A stretch of DNA of 64,000 bases from Blepharisma stoltei (lineage: Eukaryota > Ciliophora > Heterotrichea > Heterotrichida > Blepharismidae): contig CAJZBQ010000030.1 in NCBI GenBank assembly GCA_914767885.1, forward strand, positions 310,001 to 374,000, written 5' to 3'. The translations under genes were made by a program, and so were the position numbers. The notes under the pieces are model-generated. The model saw only the letters and a program-made list of their open reading frames with translations. It had not been told where the DNA came from and did no database searches. Below, piece by piece: positions 1-11,731 of the stretch. The first letter of the stretch is position 1. Each line of letters starts with the position of its first letter.

Positions 1-382
1 AGGTGCAATCTTCATTGGAAGAACATGTAGAACCAATAGAGCGACCTACGCATCGATCATTTATACAGCTCCCTGTATGACAGTTAGTTGTTTTACAGCA
101 GTAAAGTCCGGTATATATATTTCCAGTTGTGGAGGTAGAGCAAAGGTCTACTGATGAAGACTGGGCGACACAAGAGACGTTTTGCCAGTTTTCTGAATAA
201 TCTTTAAATTGGGAGTAGCTTTCACATACATAATTTTCTGGGCATGATTTTAGTAAAACTTCGGTTGAGTAGACTTCGATACAGTTGTCACCTTCTGAGG
301 ATGAACAGAAATAGTCAATGCAAGCTACAGTATTGAGAGCAAAAGAAATAGCTGGAAAGTGAAACAGCAAGAATCCAACCAT
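1..382 (-). CDS. Secreted cysteine-rich protein, N-terminal part (cut by window edge)
   Basis: The reading frame starts at the ATG at 382 and runs left off the window, giving about 127 residues. It opens with a hydrophobic stretch (MVGFLLFHFPAISFAL) that looks like a signal peptide, followed by a region rich in cysteine (CIDYFC, CCKTTNC, CINDRC) and in Ser/Thr. This suggests a secreted or surface protein held by disulfides. No family is recognised. No stop or IES is seen in the visible part. The upstream neighbour is the pseudokinase gene on the same strand. Confidence 0.7.
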   Translation of the reverse strand, partial: MVGFLLFHFPAISFALNTVACIDYFCSSSEGDNCIEVYSTEVLLKSCPENYVCESYSQFKDYSENWQNVSCVAQSSSVDLCSTSTTGNIYTGLYCCKTTNCHTGSCINDRCVGRSIGSTCSSNEDCT

Positions 383-441
383 TTTAATTAAAATTTGAGG
401 AAAAATATTAGAGAATCATCATAGATTTTTAAGCGGTTTGT

Positions 442-1854
442 TTAGTTAGTATGCTTAAGCATCATTTCTGTGAACTCTCCGAAATCAATGACTCCATCGC
501 CGTTCTGATCAACTTCACTAATGATGCTTTGCCACACAGAATCATTGCAATCCTGATTTTTCCCTAAAATTGTTTTTAACTCGTCAGCTGAAATAGTTCC
601 ATTCCCATCTAAATCAAAAGCTTTAAAAGCAGCTTCAAGTCTTTCTCTTGATAAGAGTTGGCTTTTTTGAATTGTTGCGGCTATAAACTCTGAATAATCA
701 ATTTCTCCAGATTGATTAGTATCTACTTGCTGCATAATTCTATCCACCTCAGCTTCTACATCTTCTGTTGTATCTCCAAATAGTCTTTGGTAGCCTTCAA
801 TAAGCTCACTTCTTGACAAAGTTCCACTATTATCACTATCCAGCGATTTAAAAACTTCAATCATTTCTTCTTTTTCTCTTTTGGTTGAAAGTTGAGAAGC
901 AATAAAGGTATATGCTGCTTTTTCAAGCAATCTTTCAGCTCTAAAACTTTGGAGATTGGAAAAGATCGATCTTGCCACTTCTGAATTTATTGGCTCTCTG
1001 TTTGCATTAGAAAACCAAGGATGCTCCAATGCTTCTCTCGCTGAAAGTCTTTTATCTACTTCAACCGTAAGCAACTTGGTGATTAAGTCTTTAGCTTCAG
1101 CACTAATAGAGTCCCAGTCTGGGGATGGAAAAGTGTATTCTCCTTTTAAGATTTTCTGCTCATACGTTTCGCTACCTCTGCTACTTTCTCTAAACGGAGG
1201 ACTGCCTGTTAAAAGTATATAAAGGATCACTCCAGCGCTCCATAAATCGCTTTTTTCATTATAGTTTCTATTTATAACTTCTGGAGCAATGTAGTAAGAC
1301 TTCGCAACTCCTTCAAATAATGTGTCACCATGATTTAAAAATCTTGCTGACTCAAAACCGACCAGCTTTAAAAACGCATCCTGATCTGAAGTGTCTAAAA
1401 GCAATTTTTCAGGTCTAAGCTGCCTATGAACAACACCTCTTTCATGACAATGCGCCAGTGCAGATAGCAGTTGTATCATATAGCCTGCAGCAACTGCTTC
1501 AGAAAAATGACTAGAGCTTATAATCTTTTCATATAGTTCTCCACCTGTGCAAAGTTCTGTGATTAGATTATAATTCTTGTCACCTTGGTAGCACTCATAG
1601 ATTCTGATTATATTTGGATGATCAAGGGCTCGCAAGATAGAGACTTCATTTAAGCAAGCAGAAATTTCTTCATTTGCCATTCTACTCCTAGGAAGGATTT
1701 TTACAGCTCTTTTTAGACCTGTTGCTTTATGAGTGCACAATCTTACACTCGAATAATCTCCTCTTCCTAGGAGACTTCCTAATGTGTAGTTATCTGTGAT
1801 CTTCCCATTTTGCTCAACTACAAAGTCTCCTTGTGCAATTCTCAACCCTTGCAT
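442..1854 (-). CDS. CDPK-like pseudokinase with four EF-hands
   Basis: This 470-residue protein has the layout of a calcium-dependent protein kinase: kinase fold about residues 22-280, junction helix, then four EF-hands about 325-465 with canonical loops (DSDNSGTLSRSE, DTNQSGEIDYSE, DLDGNGTISADE, DQNGDGVIDFGE). The glycine loop (GRGDYSSV), the VAIK-type lysine (AVKIL), APE and the D-x-W-S-x-G motif are kept. The catalytic HRD is HRQ (VVHRQLRPEKLLL) and the DFG aspartate is lost (VGFES). By kinase family rules it should not transfer phosphate, though it may still bind nucleotide and should respond to calcium. A calcium-controlled scaffold or allosteric role is inference. No introns or IESs. 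The ATG at 1854 is the only sensible start. Confidence 0.9.
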   Translation of the reverse strand: MQGLRIAQGDFVVEQNGKITDNYTLGSLLGRGDYSSVRLCTHKATGLKRAVKILPRSRMANEEISACLNEVSILRALDHPNIIRIYECYQGDKNYNLITELCTGGELYEKIISSSHFSEAVAAGYMIQLLSALAHCHERGVVHRQLRPEKLLLDTSDQDAFLKLVGFESARFLNHGDTLFEGVAKSYYIAPEVINRNYNEKSDLWSAGVILYILLTGSPPFRESSRGSETYEQKILKGEYTFPSPDWDSISAEAKDLITKLLTVEVDKRLSAREALEHPWFSNANREPINSEVARSIFSNLQSFRAERLLEKAAYTFIASQLSTKREKEEMIEVFKSLDSDNSGTLSRSELIEGYQRLFGDTTEDVEAEVDRIMQQVDTNQSGEIDYSEFIAATIQKSQLLSRERLEAAFKAFDLDGNGTISADELKTILGKNQDCNDSVWQSIISEVDQNGDGVIDFGEFTEMMLKHTN

Positions 1855-1921
1855 ATTTATTTTTTATTGCTAATATTACGATTTTTTAACACAAATTTTA
1901 TTAAAGAAATGATTAATGATT

Positions 1922-4036
1922 TTAGTCGACTTCATCCATATTCGAAGCTGGCCCTTCAAGTGGTGGTAAATCTTCTTCAACGGCGGCGGCTTCTTCTCCT
2001 TCTTCATCTTCAATGCTTAATCCTAGCTTGATCATTCTGTGAATTCTGTTAGAAAATACATTTGGCTCTTCAAGGCTGAATCCAGATGTCAAAAGTGAGG
2101 TCTCATAAAGTAACCATATGAGATCTTTGACAGTTTTATCTGACTTGTCCTCGTCACTTTTAGCCTTAAGCTTAACGACAATAGGGTGTTTTGGATTGAT
2201 TTCCATGGTCTTCTTTGATTGCATGTAAGCACTGGTGGAAGAGTCTCTGAGAGCTTGAGCTTTCATGATTCTTTCCATATTAGCGGTCCAGCCGTATTCT
2301 CCAGTGACCAAAACACATGGAGAGTCAGAAATTCTGCTGCCGACCATGACTTTTTCGACCTTATCGCCTAAGACATCTTTGATGAGCTTGCAGAGGCCTT
2401 CAAATTGGGCTTTGGATTCTTCGAAAGCTTTCTTTTCTTCTTCAGATTGGTCGAGATCGAGACCTTCTTTGGTGATGCTCTTAAGTTTCTTTCCATCGAA
2501 TTCTTTGAGTTGTTGGACTGCGTATTCATCAATAGGGTCAACCATATAGATGACTTCATAGTTCTTCTTCTTAAGTGCTTCAATGAAAGGAGAGTTTGCA
2601 ACTGACTGTCTTGATTCTCCAGTGATATAGTAAATATCTTTTTGTCCTTCCTTCATTCTGGAAACGTATTCTTTTAAGGAAATCATATCGTCGCCAGACT
2701 TGCTTGTGTGATATCTCAGCAGCTCAGCGATTTTAACTCTGTTTGTAGTGTCTTCGTGGATGCCGAGTTTAAGATTCTTTGAGAACTGCTCGTAGAACTT
2801 CTTGTAGTCTTCCTCATTAGCTGCAATTTCGTTGAAAAGTTCAAGGCATTTTTTGACCAAAGTCTTCTTGATGACTGACAAAATTTTGTTTTGCTGGAGA
2901 GTTTCTCTGGAGATGTTGAGAGGTAAATCTTCAGAATCAACTACACCTTTAATGAAAGATAAGAATTCTGGGATCAGCTCGTCACAATCGTCCATGATAA
3001 AAACTCTTCTGACGTAGAGCTTGATGTTATTTCTCTTTTTCTTGGTTTCGAACTGGTCGAATGGAGCTCTTTTTGGTACAAATAGCAAAGCCTTGAATTC
3101 AAGCTGTCCTTCAACAGTGAAATGCTTGACGGCAAGGTGGTCTTCCCAATCGTTGGTTAAAGATTTGTAAAAAGCGCCGTACTCTTCTTTTGTGATGGAT
3201 TCTGGAGCTCTCATCCAAAGTGGCTTGGTTTTGTTGACTTGTTCATATTCGTGAGAGACTTCTTTTATTTTTTTGGTTTTTTTCTTTTTCTTCTCTTTTT
3301 CTTCCTCTTCAGTGACTTCTTCGATTTTAGGCTTATCTCCTTCTTCCTTTTTGTCTTCTTCTTCGTCTTCACTGTCAGTGATTTCTTTTTCATTAGTTTT
3401 TTCGACATAAAGTTCAATAGGGAAATCAATGAATTGTGAATGTTTCTTAACGAGCTCTTTAAGCTTCTTTTCTTCTAAGAATTCCAATTGGTCTTCTTTG
3501 AGAGTGAGAATGACCTTGGTTCCTCTGATGATTCTTTCAGAGTTTGGATTTTCGTCAAGAGCCACGTTGAAAGTGCCCCCAGCTGTGGATTCCCACACAT
3601 ACTGCTGGTCATCATTATTTTTACTAATAACAGTGACCTTGTCAGCAACGAGGAAAGCTGAGTAAAAACCGACACCGAACTGTCCAATCATGCTGATATC
3701 AGCACCTGAGCTTAAAGCCTCCATAAAAGCCTTTGTGCCAGACTTGGCAATGGTTCCTAAGTTCTTGACCATTTCTTCTTTGGTCATCCCAATGCCAGAA
3801 TCAATGATGGTGAGTGTGTTGTTGGTTTTGTCTGGAATAACTTTGATGTTGAGGTTGCTTTCTGTAGATAAGACTTCATGGTTTGTAAGTGACATGAATC
3901 TGATCTTGTCTAAGGCATCTGAACAGTTGGAAATGAGCTCTCTCAAGAACACTTCCTTGTTTGAATAGAAAGTATTGATGATCAAGGACATCAACTGTTG
4001 GATATCCGCATTGAAAGCGTAGGTCTCGGTCGACAT
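1922..4036 (-). CDS. HSP90: Cytosolic heat shock protein 90
   Basis: ATP-dependent chaperone of about 704 residues. The start is the ATG at 4036 ([19 protein letters not shown]), which matches the family N-terminus; the frame is open a little further upstream but without a good ATG. The N-terminal ATPase domain shows [18 protein letters not shown] and [13 protein letters not shown] charged linker rich in Glu and Lys follows at about 215-265, then the middle domain with the catalytic-loop arginine region ([10 protein letters not shown]), and a C-terminal dimerisation domain. It ends in MDEVD, the cytosolic-type TPR-binding tail (usually MEEVD). There is no signal peptide or KDEL. It is uninterrupted by introns or IESs, unlike many neighbours. 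Confidence 0.97.
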   Translation of the reverse strand: MSTETYAFNADIQQLMSLIINTFYSNKEVFLRELISNCSDALDKIRFMSLTNHEVLSTESNLNIKVIPDKTNNTLTIIDSGIGMTKEEMVKNLGTIAKSGTKAFMEALSSGADISMIGQFGVGFYSAFLVADKVTVISKNNDDQQYVWESTAGGTFNVALDENPNSERIIRGTKVILTLKEDQLEFLEEKKLKELVKKHSQFIDFPIELYVEKTNEKEITDSEDEEEDKKEEGDKPKIEEVTEEEEKEKKKKKTKKIKEVSHEYEQVNKTKPLWMRAPESITKEEYGAFYKSLTNDWEDHLAVKHFTVEGQLEFKALLFVPKRAPFDQFETKKKRNNIKLYVRRVFIMDDCDELIPEFLSFIKGVVDSEDLPLNISRETLQQNKILSVIKKTLVKKCLELFNEIAANEEDYKKFYEQFSKNLKLGIHEDTTNRVKIAELLRYHTSKSGDDMISLKEYVSRMKEGQKDIYYITGESRQSVANSPFIEALKKKNYEVIYMVDPIDEYAVQQLKEFDGKKLKSITKEGLDLDQSEEEKKAFEESKAQFEGLCKLIKDVLGDKVEKVMVGSRISDSPCVLVTGEYGWTANMERIMKAQALRDSSTSAYMQSKKTMEINPKHPIVVKLKAKSDEDKSDKTVKDLIWLLYETSLLTSGFSLEEPNVFSNRIHRMIKLGLSIEDEEGEEAAAVEEDLPPLEGPASNMDEVD

Positions 4037-5146
4037 TATATTACCGATTCGCAATAGCCTTTAGTCTAAATACTTAAAAGAAGGTTCTAGAAATGGAGGA
4101 ATTGTGATGCAGGTGAGTCTAGATTTTAAGCGATTTTCCGAAGATTATTAAATAAGTAATTATATGAAAAAAGTATTGGGGAAGAAGGGGAAAGTGAGCT
4201 ATTTATAATTTTTCTCAGAACAAGAGAAGAAAATGAGAAGCTCTAAAAATTTTGTTGAAAAGTTTAAAAGATGAAAGAGTGAGCTTAATAAAAATTTTGT
4301 CAGATTACAATGTGAAGAAATTTGAAGGAATTATGTTTGAGCATGCTAAAGTTATAGGAAAGAGTTTATGAAAGAGATAAATAGATTGAGGGGTTGATAG
4401 AATAGAGAAGACATTATTTTTCAATTTTGAAGAGAGATAAGAAAATAATAAAATATTAGAAGTGATGTGCCTGGAATTTTAAGAATGACGCTGATGATCA
4501 GTTAAAATGCTGCTAATTTCACTCATTATTCAGATAATTTTGAGATTGATTAGAATGAATTTCTTTAGCTATCTGTTGATTTAGAATTGTTATTCAATGA
4601 ATAGAATTTTCAGTCAAGCATAATTTTTTATTGATTGCTAAAATTGGTGTGCATTATTTTTAATCGTCACGATCTGTTTTTATTTTTGGGAGGGTTTAAA
4701 GCCTTATAAAAATATTTATATTTCATAAATAAGCAAAGCAAACATATTTTAAAGTAGAATGCTTGCTGATACTCTAATTTAATCAAGATATTATCATAAA
4801 AAACAAATTTATGAAAGAAAACTAACTTTTAATAGTTATTCAACTATGATAATTAAAACATTAAAATTATTTGCGTTTCAAAAGCTCTAAATGCCATAAT
4901 TTTCTATTTTACATTTTTAAAATAAATTAAAAAATACTTAATAAATTTGAAATTTACAATACTTACATAAAGTTATATCGGGATCAATTAATTTGATTTT
5001 TTTGCATTCTTTAGCTAGTAAACATCCTGCAAAATTAGTATAATTGTAGATGAATTAATTAATCGGAAATTTGAATAGGCACATCAAAATTATTTCATAT
5101 TGATTTCCTTAAACAAATTTCTTAATTAAATTTCCTTATATAAAAT
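4037..5146. other. Intergenic, AT-rich
   Basis: About 1.1 kb between the divergent HSP90 and LITAF-domain genes, so it should hold both promoters. I see no reading frame with family signal (TGA read as Trp), no tRNA fold and none of the MITE tip motifs found elsewhere in the window. Confidence 0.5.
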
Positions 5147-5701
5147 ATGAGCGCAGAAAAGCCAGGAGCATACCCACCTTCTTATCAGCCTGGTCCCCAA
5201 GACCCAAATCAGCCAGGCTTTTATCCTATGGGACAGGCTCCATATCAATCTGGAATGCAGCCACAGTATCAAAGTTATCAAGCTCAACCTGGAGCGCAGC
5301 CATATCAAAATTATCAAAACCAAGCCCAACCTTATCCAGGAAGTCAACCTTATCCTTATCCTAATCAGCCATACCCCGGTAGCCAACCTTACCCAGGACA
5401 ACCAGTTTATGCTTCAGCACCTAATGTTCAGCCAGTGGCCGCAGCTGTTATTATCGAATCACGGGTGCCTACTTTTATATATGGTTTCGACCCAATACAG
5501 GTTACTTGCCCATACTGCCATCAAACTGCTCTAACTAAAACTGAGAGAAGCCCAGGAATGATGGTTTGGCTGATGTGCTTTATCCTCTTTTGCCTATTTC
5601 CTTTTTGCTCGTGCCTTCCTTTTTGTATTCCAAGCTTATTTGACGTAACTCACCATTGTGGGCATTGTTCTAAAAGATTAGGAGAGAGAAGGGCACTTTA
5701 A
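5147..5701 (+). CDS. LITAF-domain protein with Pro/Gln/Tyr-rich N-terminus
   Basis: 184 residues. Residues 1-100 are low complexity: repeats of PYPGSQPY, YQ and QPG type, like proline-rich N-termini of LITAF/CDIP1 proteins. Residues 118-180 form a LITAF domain: a CPYC zinc-binding knuckle, a hydrophobic membrane-inserting stretch (WLMCFILFCLFPFCSC), then HHCGHC. This family anchors to the cytosolic face of late endosomal or lysosomal membranes through the zinc-bound hairpin. Those locations are family knowledge, not seen here. Single exon, stop TAA at 5699-5701. Confidence 0.92.
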   Translation: MSAEKPGAYPPSYQPGPQDPNQPGFYPMGQAPYQSGMQPQYQSYQAQPGAQPYQNYQNQAQPYPGSQPYPYPNQPYPGSQPYPGQPVYASAPNVQPVAAAVIIESRVPTFIYGFDPIQVTCPYCHQTALTKTERSPGMMVWLMCFILFCLFPFCSCLPFCIPSLFDVTHHCGHCSKRLGERRAL

Positions 5702-7275
5702 GATTATCATGCTAATAAGTTAGTTAAATTATATTTTATGTAACTGTTGTGAAAAATTGCTACAGTTTGTGGAGGATTAAGGATTAAGTATCAGATTGAT
5801 CACATTTGACTACCAAGCAACTTACAGTTTTTGTCTCGGAACTTGGAATTATCGATCATTTTGCTGAGGCATCAGGATGCTTGCATTAATAGAATTTCTA
5901 TCGGCAATCTGAGCAATTAAGTTTTAGAAACGATTATTTTTGATAATTTTACATAATAGCTTGGTATATTTTGCTTATAGAGATATGCTATGAAATGGAA
6001 AGGAATCGTAATTGGCAAAATATCCATATCGATGCATCAATGATTCATGCAATGAGCAAAATAAATAAGATATAAATTGGGCATGAAGTGCAGTATTAAA
6101 GAAACTGAAACGTTTAGTTTTTTTTAAGTCTTATGAAAATAGGACTTCATATTTAATTGAAGCAAGCTATCCATTTTATTTGAGAATAAGTTACCTTCAG
6201 TCTCAGAGTTATGAAAATTTAAAATTGATTTTATGGCTATATGCTCTTTTCTATTATGATTTAAGAATCTTTGGCTGTTGCTGATTTAATTTAATGCAAT
6301 TTAAGTCACAGTGCAATAATTGCTTTATTGATTTAAATAAAGCTTTAAAAAGCTAATTTGTATGATTAATTTCTAGGTTATTATCAAGCTAATTCTGATT
6401 TTAAGATATTTGATATATTTTCATTATAATTAATTATAGTAAAATAATCCATTAGCAATTGTATTCTAAAATTCTATATCAATTACGCAGTCATTTGCAA
6501 TTAACGAGGTTGCAAGTGATTTGCTCCAGTATACTCATATTGAAGAAAAGAACGATGTGAACAGTCAATTTTAGAATCCACAAACCTCATTGATATAAAT
6601 GAAGGGCTCAAAGCAATTGAAGAATCTTACATATTTATTTGATATCCTTTTAAAAACATGATTAATTATTTTATTTCAATAATCAAAATTAAATTTTGTT
6701 ATTGAAGATTGGTCTGAATAAGTAGTTATCATTTTTTTCATATATGCGTTTGCACATAAAATCCTAAAACCGATCCTACTTCCTCTGAAGTATTCAAAGG
6801 CTCTAAAGTTATATTCCAATATATTCTCAGTAGATATTCGCTTTTCGATTTATAGAAATTTGTTAAAATGCAAATTCTATTTCGATTTATCATTATTATT
6901 TCCTTCACTCATTTATTTAGCGCTTTCACAATAATAGAAAATGTGCTTTTCTAAACCAAAATTCATTTGTATTTAAATTTGACTGCAGATTTCAGAAAAT
7001 TTAAAAATTCAGTACATTTTATCGATATTCTATAAATTTTCAGTACTTCTGCTAAATTTCAAATTATCAAATCTGATTATCTGTGCTCATTGAAATATTT
7101 CATAATTTCATAAACAAAATCTTTTAGGCTGGAAATTTGCCTACTATGCTTAGCCAAATGCATCACTCACTATTCATCTCTTATGTCTTCAGTCTCTGAT
7201 GGTTGTCCTTCACCACACTCTTCAAAAATTTTCTTATTTAAAATATAAATAAACCAATAGCTTTTAATTCAGGAA
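5702..7275. other. Intergenic, AT-rich, no gene recognised
   Basis: About 1.6 kb upstream of the second CDPK gene. All six frames are broken by TAA/TAG within short distances and no MITE tip motif or tRNA-like fold was found. A stretch near 5950-6110 is slightly more codon-like in one frame but contains several TAA and no family signal. Confidence 0.4.
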
Positions 7276-9161
7276 ATGGGAAGTCTTTGTAATAAAACTT
7301 ATATAGAACGCCCGCAGATAAACAGAAGGTCTGCTAAACGGCACACCTCTATCCTAAGCATAAAATCCATGTATAACTCCGGCAAAGTTTTAGGCACGGG
7401 GACTTTTGGAATAGTCAGAGTCGGTTGACCAAAATCCAACCCACATCATAAAGTAGCAATAAAATCTATAGACAAAGGACTCGTAAAAAACTTCGAAGTA
7501 CTGCGAACTGAAGTCGAAATTTTGGTCGGACTTGACCACCCGAACATTATCAGACTTTATGAAAGCTACGAAGATGATCGATATTTTCACATTGTTATGG
7601 AATTATGCGAAGGCGGTGAACTCTGAGACAGCCTCTTAAATAAAGGACACTACAAAGAAAAAGATGCAGCTGAATTAATGATAAAAATACTTACTGCCCC
7701 CCCCCATCCTTGATCGAACGATTTTCATATCATGCAAATTTTTATATGTTAAAAAATATATTAGTTATCAAAAGCTTGGGAAGATGCACCTAATGAAGTT
7801 GTTTTCAGAGCTTTGAGATGACAGAAAGCTGCACATCAACTATTCGAAGTGATTTAGCCATCAACCTAGGCTTAAAAACTCAATAATCTAAAAAATAGAG
7901 ATTCTTTAAAATTTTTAAAAAAAACAAATTTTAATTCAATAAGAAACAAATTAAAATTTATACAGTTTAAAAGGGTAACTAATAAATCAAAATATATTAA
8001 AAATTTGGTATTTTTATGGAATTAATTCAATTTTTTGGTGTAAAAATAATTATTAAATACTCTTAACCCTCTTATTTAAAAGTAAATAAAAAAAATATAT
8101 ATATATTTTTTTTTAGCCCCCATCCTTGATCGAACGATGGCGAGTCGTTCGATCAAGGATGGGGGGGAGTTAGAGCAGTCAATCACTTACACAAAATTAA
8201 TATATGCCACAGAGATTTAAAGCCAGAAAATTTTATGTTTGATAGCAAGGATCATGATGCTGAACTAAAATTAATTGATTTTGGATTATCACAGAAGTTT
8301 GGCAGCAATTCGAAAAGCATGACATCAATTGTTGGAACTCCATATTATGTGGCTCCAGAGGTATTGAAAGGTTCGTATGGATTTATGTGTGATATGTGAA
8401 GTGTGGGGGTAATCATGTTTATGCTGCTGTGTGGGGATCATCCGTTTGTAGGAAAAGACAAGGAGGAGCTGTATTCTCACATTTTGCAAGGGAGCTATGA
8501 ATTCAAATCTGTTCACTGAAGAGGTGTGAGCAGTCAAGCTAAAGATTTGATAAGAAAAATGCTAGCTTTGGAGCCAAAAAATAGAATAACTGCTGAAGAA
8601 GCTTTATGCCATCCATGATTTGGCTTTACAGAAACCAACGAAATTCACGTGAGTCCTGGAATAATTGCATCACTAAAACATTTCAAGCTTTCAAGCAGTT
8701 TCCAAAAAGAAGTATTAGCATATTTTGTTAATGAATTAAATCATGACCAAATAAAAGATTTAAAAGAAGCTTTTAACAGCTTGGATACACATAAAAATGG
8801 ATTTATTACTTTATCAGATTTTATCACAGTAATCGCTAATTCTGAAGAACACCCCAAAACAAGAGAAATTGAAGCATTATTTTGAAATTTAGACTACAAT
8901 AAAGACGGAAGAATAAATTATTCCGAATTTTTGGCTGCGACGCTGGAATCAAAACACATCATTAATGAAGAAAAATTATGGTCAGCTTTTCGGCACTTTG
9001 ACCCAAATAATACAGGAAAAATCACAGCAATTTCCTTAAAAAGTGCATTGAGGAGAGCTGGAAAAGTAAATGTGGATGCAGATGAACTTATAAGAGAGGT
9101 TGATTATGATAAAGACGGAGGCGTCAATTTTGAAGAATTTAGAAAAATAGTCCAAGGATAA
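7276..9161 (+). CDS. Calcium-dependent protein kinase (CDPK), split by one IES
   Basis: 468 residues once the block between the TTA copies at 7691 and 8170 (479 bp) is removed; 1886 minus 479 is 1407 nt, a multiple of three. The join reads [20 protein letters not shown], exactly the expected kinase helix E to catalytic loop. The start MGSLCNK makes N-myristoylation plus palmitoylation plausible, as in many CDPKs. The kinase has [21 protein letters not shown] and [10 protein letters not shown], so unlike the gene at 442-1854 it looks active. Four EF-hand-like segments follow (from about residue 330): [48 protein letters not shown]. At least five tryptophans are TGA. Stop TAA lies 10 bp from the convergent gene. 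Confidence 0.93.
7691..8172 (+). mobile_element. Family 1 MITE acting as IES inside CDPK
   Basis: Flanked by TTA at 7691-7693 and 8170-8172. Ends carry the motif ATCCTTGATCGAACGA next to C-runs and G-runs. The right end is a tight hairpin (motif, GGCGAG spacer, inverted motif, then GGGGGGGAG). The left end has one copy only and lacks the outer part seen in the copy at 13129-13685. The interior is very AT-rich with no coding capacity. Removal restores the kinase frame. Confidence 0.9.
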
Positions 9162-9171
9162 TTATAAAAAT

Positions 9172-11731
9172 TTATAAATACTGCAAGAACTCTTTTTTGA
9201 TGATTTTCCACCAAGTAAGAGAAGCCTTGTTATTGAGACCTTTGTGGTTTTCTACATGTCTGACAATTCGGTCAGCCCAGATTGAGTCATCATTTTGTAC
9301 AGTTTCTGAAATCGTCGCATAGTCTGAGAAGATGTAGTCTTCAACATTTTCGTCTTCAAAGTCTTTAGTGTCGCCTAAGAATTCGTCAATGCTCGATTCT
9401 GTTAGCATTAGGCACTCAATGGCCAAGTCTATGAATTTGTCAAGAGGGATTACTTCTTCCTCTCTTGGGAGTTTCACTATTAAATGTTTCAAAATTTGCG
9501 TATCTTCACCTTCATTGTGGATAAGTTGGAATTTATTAGGATTTACAGAGGAAACTAGGATTTTTACTTCTTCTTTGGTTAAGAAAAACCTGTCATCTTT
9601 TACGGTGATTGTTTGGTGCAAAAAGTTGACCATGTTGAAAATGTTTCATCTGATAGCTTCAAACTCATCGAGGATATATGAATACATAATTTCAACATCG
9701 ACCAGCCCTTCGGGATTTATATGTTTCGGGTCTTGAATGCTTGACTGTTTTAAAACTTTTTCAATTTCAGCTAATTTCTCTTGCTGGACAAATTCACTCA
9801 TAATTGCCACAATACAGCCTATGCATCTAGCTGTGGGGTAAAGTTGTGTGACTGAGGCTTCTTGATTTTGGGGCATTTTTCCTATGTCTGATTTCTTCAT
9901 AAAATCAAAAGCTTTTAAAAAGACTTTAAAAGAGTGAGATGAATAATTCTTTTTTTCAATAAATTCTCCCATTCCAACAAGCCTCAGAAACGTGGTGATT
10001 CTATGACATTCATTATGCCTCACACAAGTAGCTAAAAATATTGATAACTTTTCTTCAAAAGTAGCTACATCTTCTCCTTTTGAAAATTGATTATAAAGCA
10101 AATAATTAAATTCAGTAGGCAGATCAGAATTTTGTATGCCATTTAGAATAAATTTTATTGGTCAAAATAGACTAAGTCTTGTTCATTTTAAAGTAAAATG
10201 AGACTGATATAATAATTGATAAGGGAAAAATTATCATAATTAATAATATCTCGTCGTTTGCTCTATAATATATAACGTTTAACGATTTTAGTATATGATC
10301 TTTCGTAAGTTTAGCAAGTTTCAGCAGCAATCTTTTAGGCTTTCGCTTTAATTTTTTGTAAAAAACTTTATAAGGCATAGAGTCTTCTCTTGGAGACTCA
10401 GAAAAAGTGATTTGATCTTCATCTCCAAACGAAGTGACTGATCTTTTTCGTTGGCTTACTGGAGTTTTTCGACTAGTATTACTGTCATAGCTAGTTTCAA
10501 GTGCAAAAGGATTAATGGGAGCTTCAAGTCTGGTAATCCCTTTATTTGACTTATCAGAGCACCCAGCACTTGATTCTCTCGATCCCACTGGTGAGCCTCT
10601 AGACTGCAATACCAAGCTTTGGATTCTTCTTCCTGGAGCATTTCTATCAGTATTTGGACTCCCAGTTACTGAAATCTGAGGTATAAAATTGGCTTCAAGT
10701 CCTCTCGTTTCCAAAATTCTCTGCAAGTCCTGAATTTTCTTCAAGTATTTTTCTTCATTTCTCTCCAGTACTTTTTTCTCAGCCAAAACAATATCATATT
10801 TCATCTGGATTTGTGAAACATTTTTTTCTGCTTCAAATTTCAGAGCATTGATTTCATTAAGAAAATCCTCTTGCTGCTCTCTTAATTCTGCTTTATATCT
10901 TTCAATAGTGCAGTCCCAGATTTCTGCATAAGAAGCCATCATATTTTTCAGCAGCTCTCCTCTTTCTGTGCATTGGACTCCAACCTGTCTTATCATTTCT
11001 TTCATCCCAACGATAAGGATTGCTTTGCATTCTTTTATTTTTTCGTCTTTTTCGTCAATTCTGATTTTCAAATTCTGCCTAAGCTTGTCTAGATATTTAT
11101 TCTTCATAAATTCGTACCAAGATGCTAAATTTACCACATCTTGTCGGCCAGTTGTGCCAATTATTGCGGCACCATCATAGTTTTCTAGGGATTTTGCAAG
11201 TGACAGTCCAAGTGCGTGCTGTTTTGGGTCAATATCATCCAGTTCGCCTATAAGTTTAGAAGAGGCTTGATTCAGGGATTCTTTTGAAAGAGAATTTTCT
11301 AGTATTCTGAACCTGTTTGAAGGACTTTTTATCTGTGGAAGAAAATGAGCTGAATAGGCAGTATTTATAATTTGATCTATATCTTTCGGCAAGTTTGATG
11401 TATTTCTTGTGGAAAGAAAACCATCTGAATTATATTTATCTGGGGAATTTGAATCGAGTTTATGTGCATCATGCAAATGAGATACGTCTCTTTCTGATTT
11501 CTGCAGCTTTCGTCGCAGCCTTTTGCTTTCTTGCTGGAGGAGGTTTTGAATGAGTTCTCGTTCTTCTCTGATTAAAGCTGGGAATGGTTCTATTTTATGA
11601 TTTTTTTTTGAGGATGATTTAGCTGGCTTTGTTTCATTGGGGAGGCTTTTAGAAATTAGCTTTGATATTGAGCTGGTTTTAAATTCAATGTGCTTTTGGA
11701 CTGGGCTGCTAATGCATGCTTGCGATTCCAT
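9172..11731 (-). CDS. Large coiled-coil protein with C-terminal helical region (probable IES at the joint)
   Basis: The ATG at 11731 opens a frame of about 475 residues with a Ser/Lys-rich head, a central charged coiled coil (about 210-345) and a Ser-rich tail. A second open stretch (10230 to 9172) has no own ATG and lies in another frame. It encodes a helical region (TRLSLFWPIKFILNG..., with TGA as Trp) ending at TAA 9172. One gene broken by a short IES fits best: removing 112 bp between TTA copies at about 10194 and 10306 gives 2448 nt, a multiple of three. Another pair of TTAs nearby also works, so the exact joint is uncertain. If they are separate genes, the first ends at 10172 with a hydrophobic tail. 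No known family recognised. Confidence 0.6.
10194..10308 (-). other. Probable short IES (boundaries ambiguous)
   Basis: An AT-rich stretch where the coding frame shifts between two well-coded regions of the minus strand. No 15-16 nt GT-AG intron can bridge it. TTA copies at 10194-10196 and 10306-10308 (plus-strand TAA) give an in-frame join; an alternative pair inside this stretch also keeps the frame. Confidence 0.45.

Noticed and set aside
3239-3439. Open frames on the plus strand opposite HSP90 and other coding regions.
   Set aside because: They are shadows of strongly supported genes on the other strand with low-complexity composition (Phe/Leu runs opposite Glu/Lys linkers).
9172-10101. 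Treating the helical region at 9172-10230 as an independent gene.
   Set aside because: No ATG opens the frame upstream of its well-coded part, while a TTA-bounded removal joins it in frame to the gene above.
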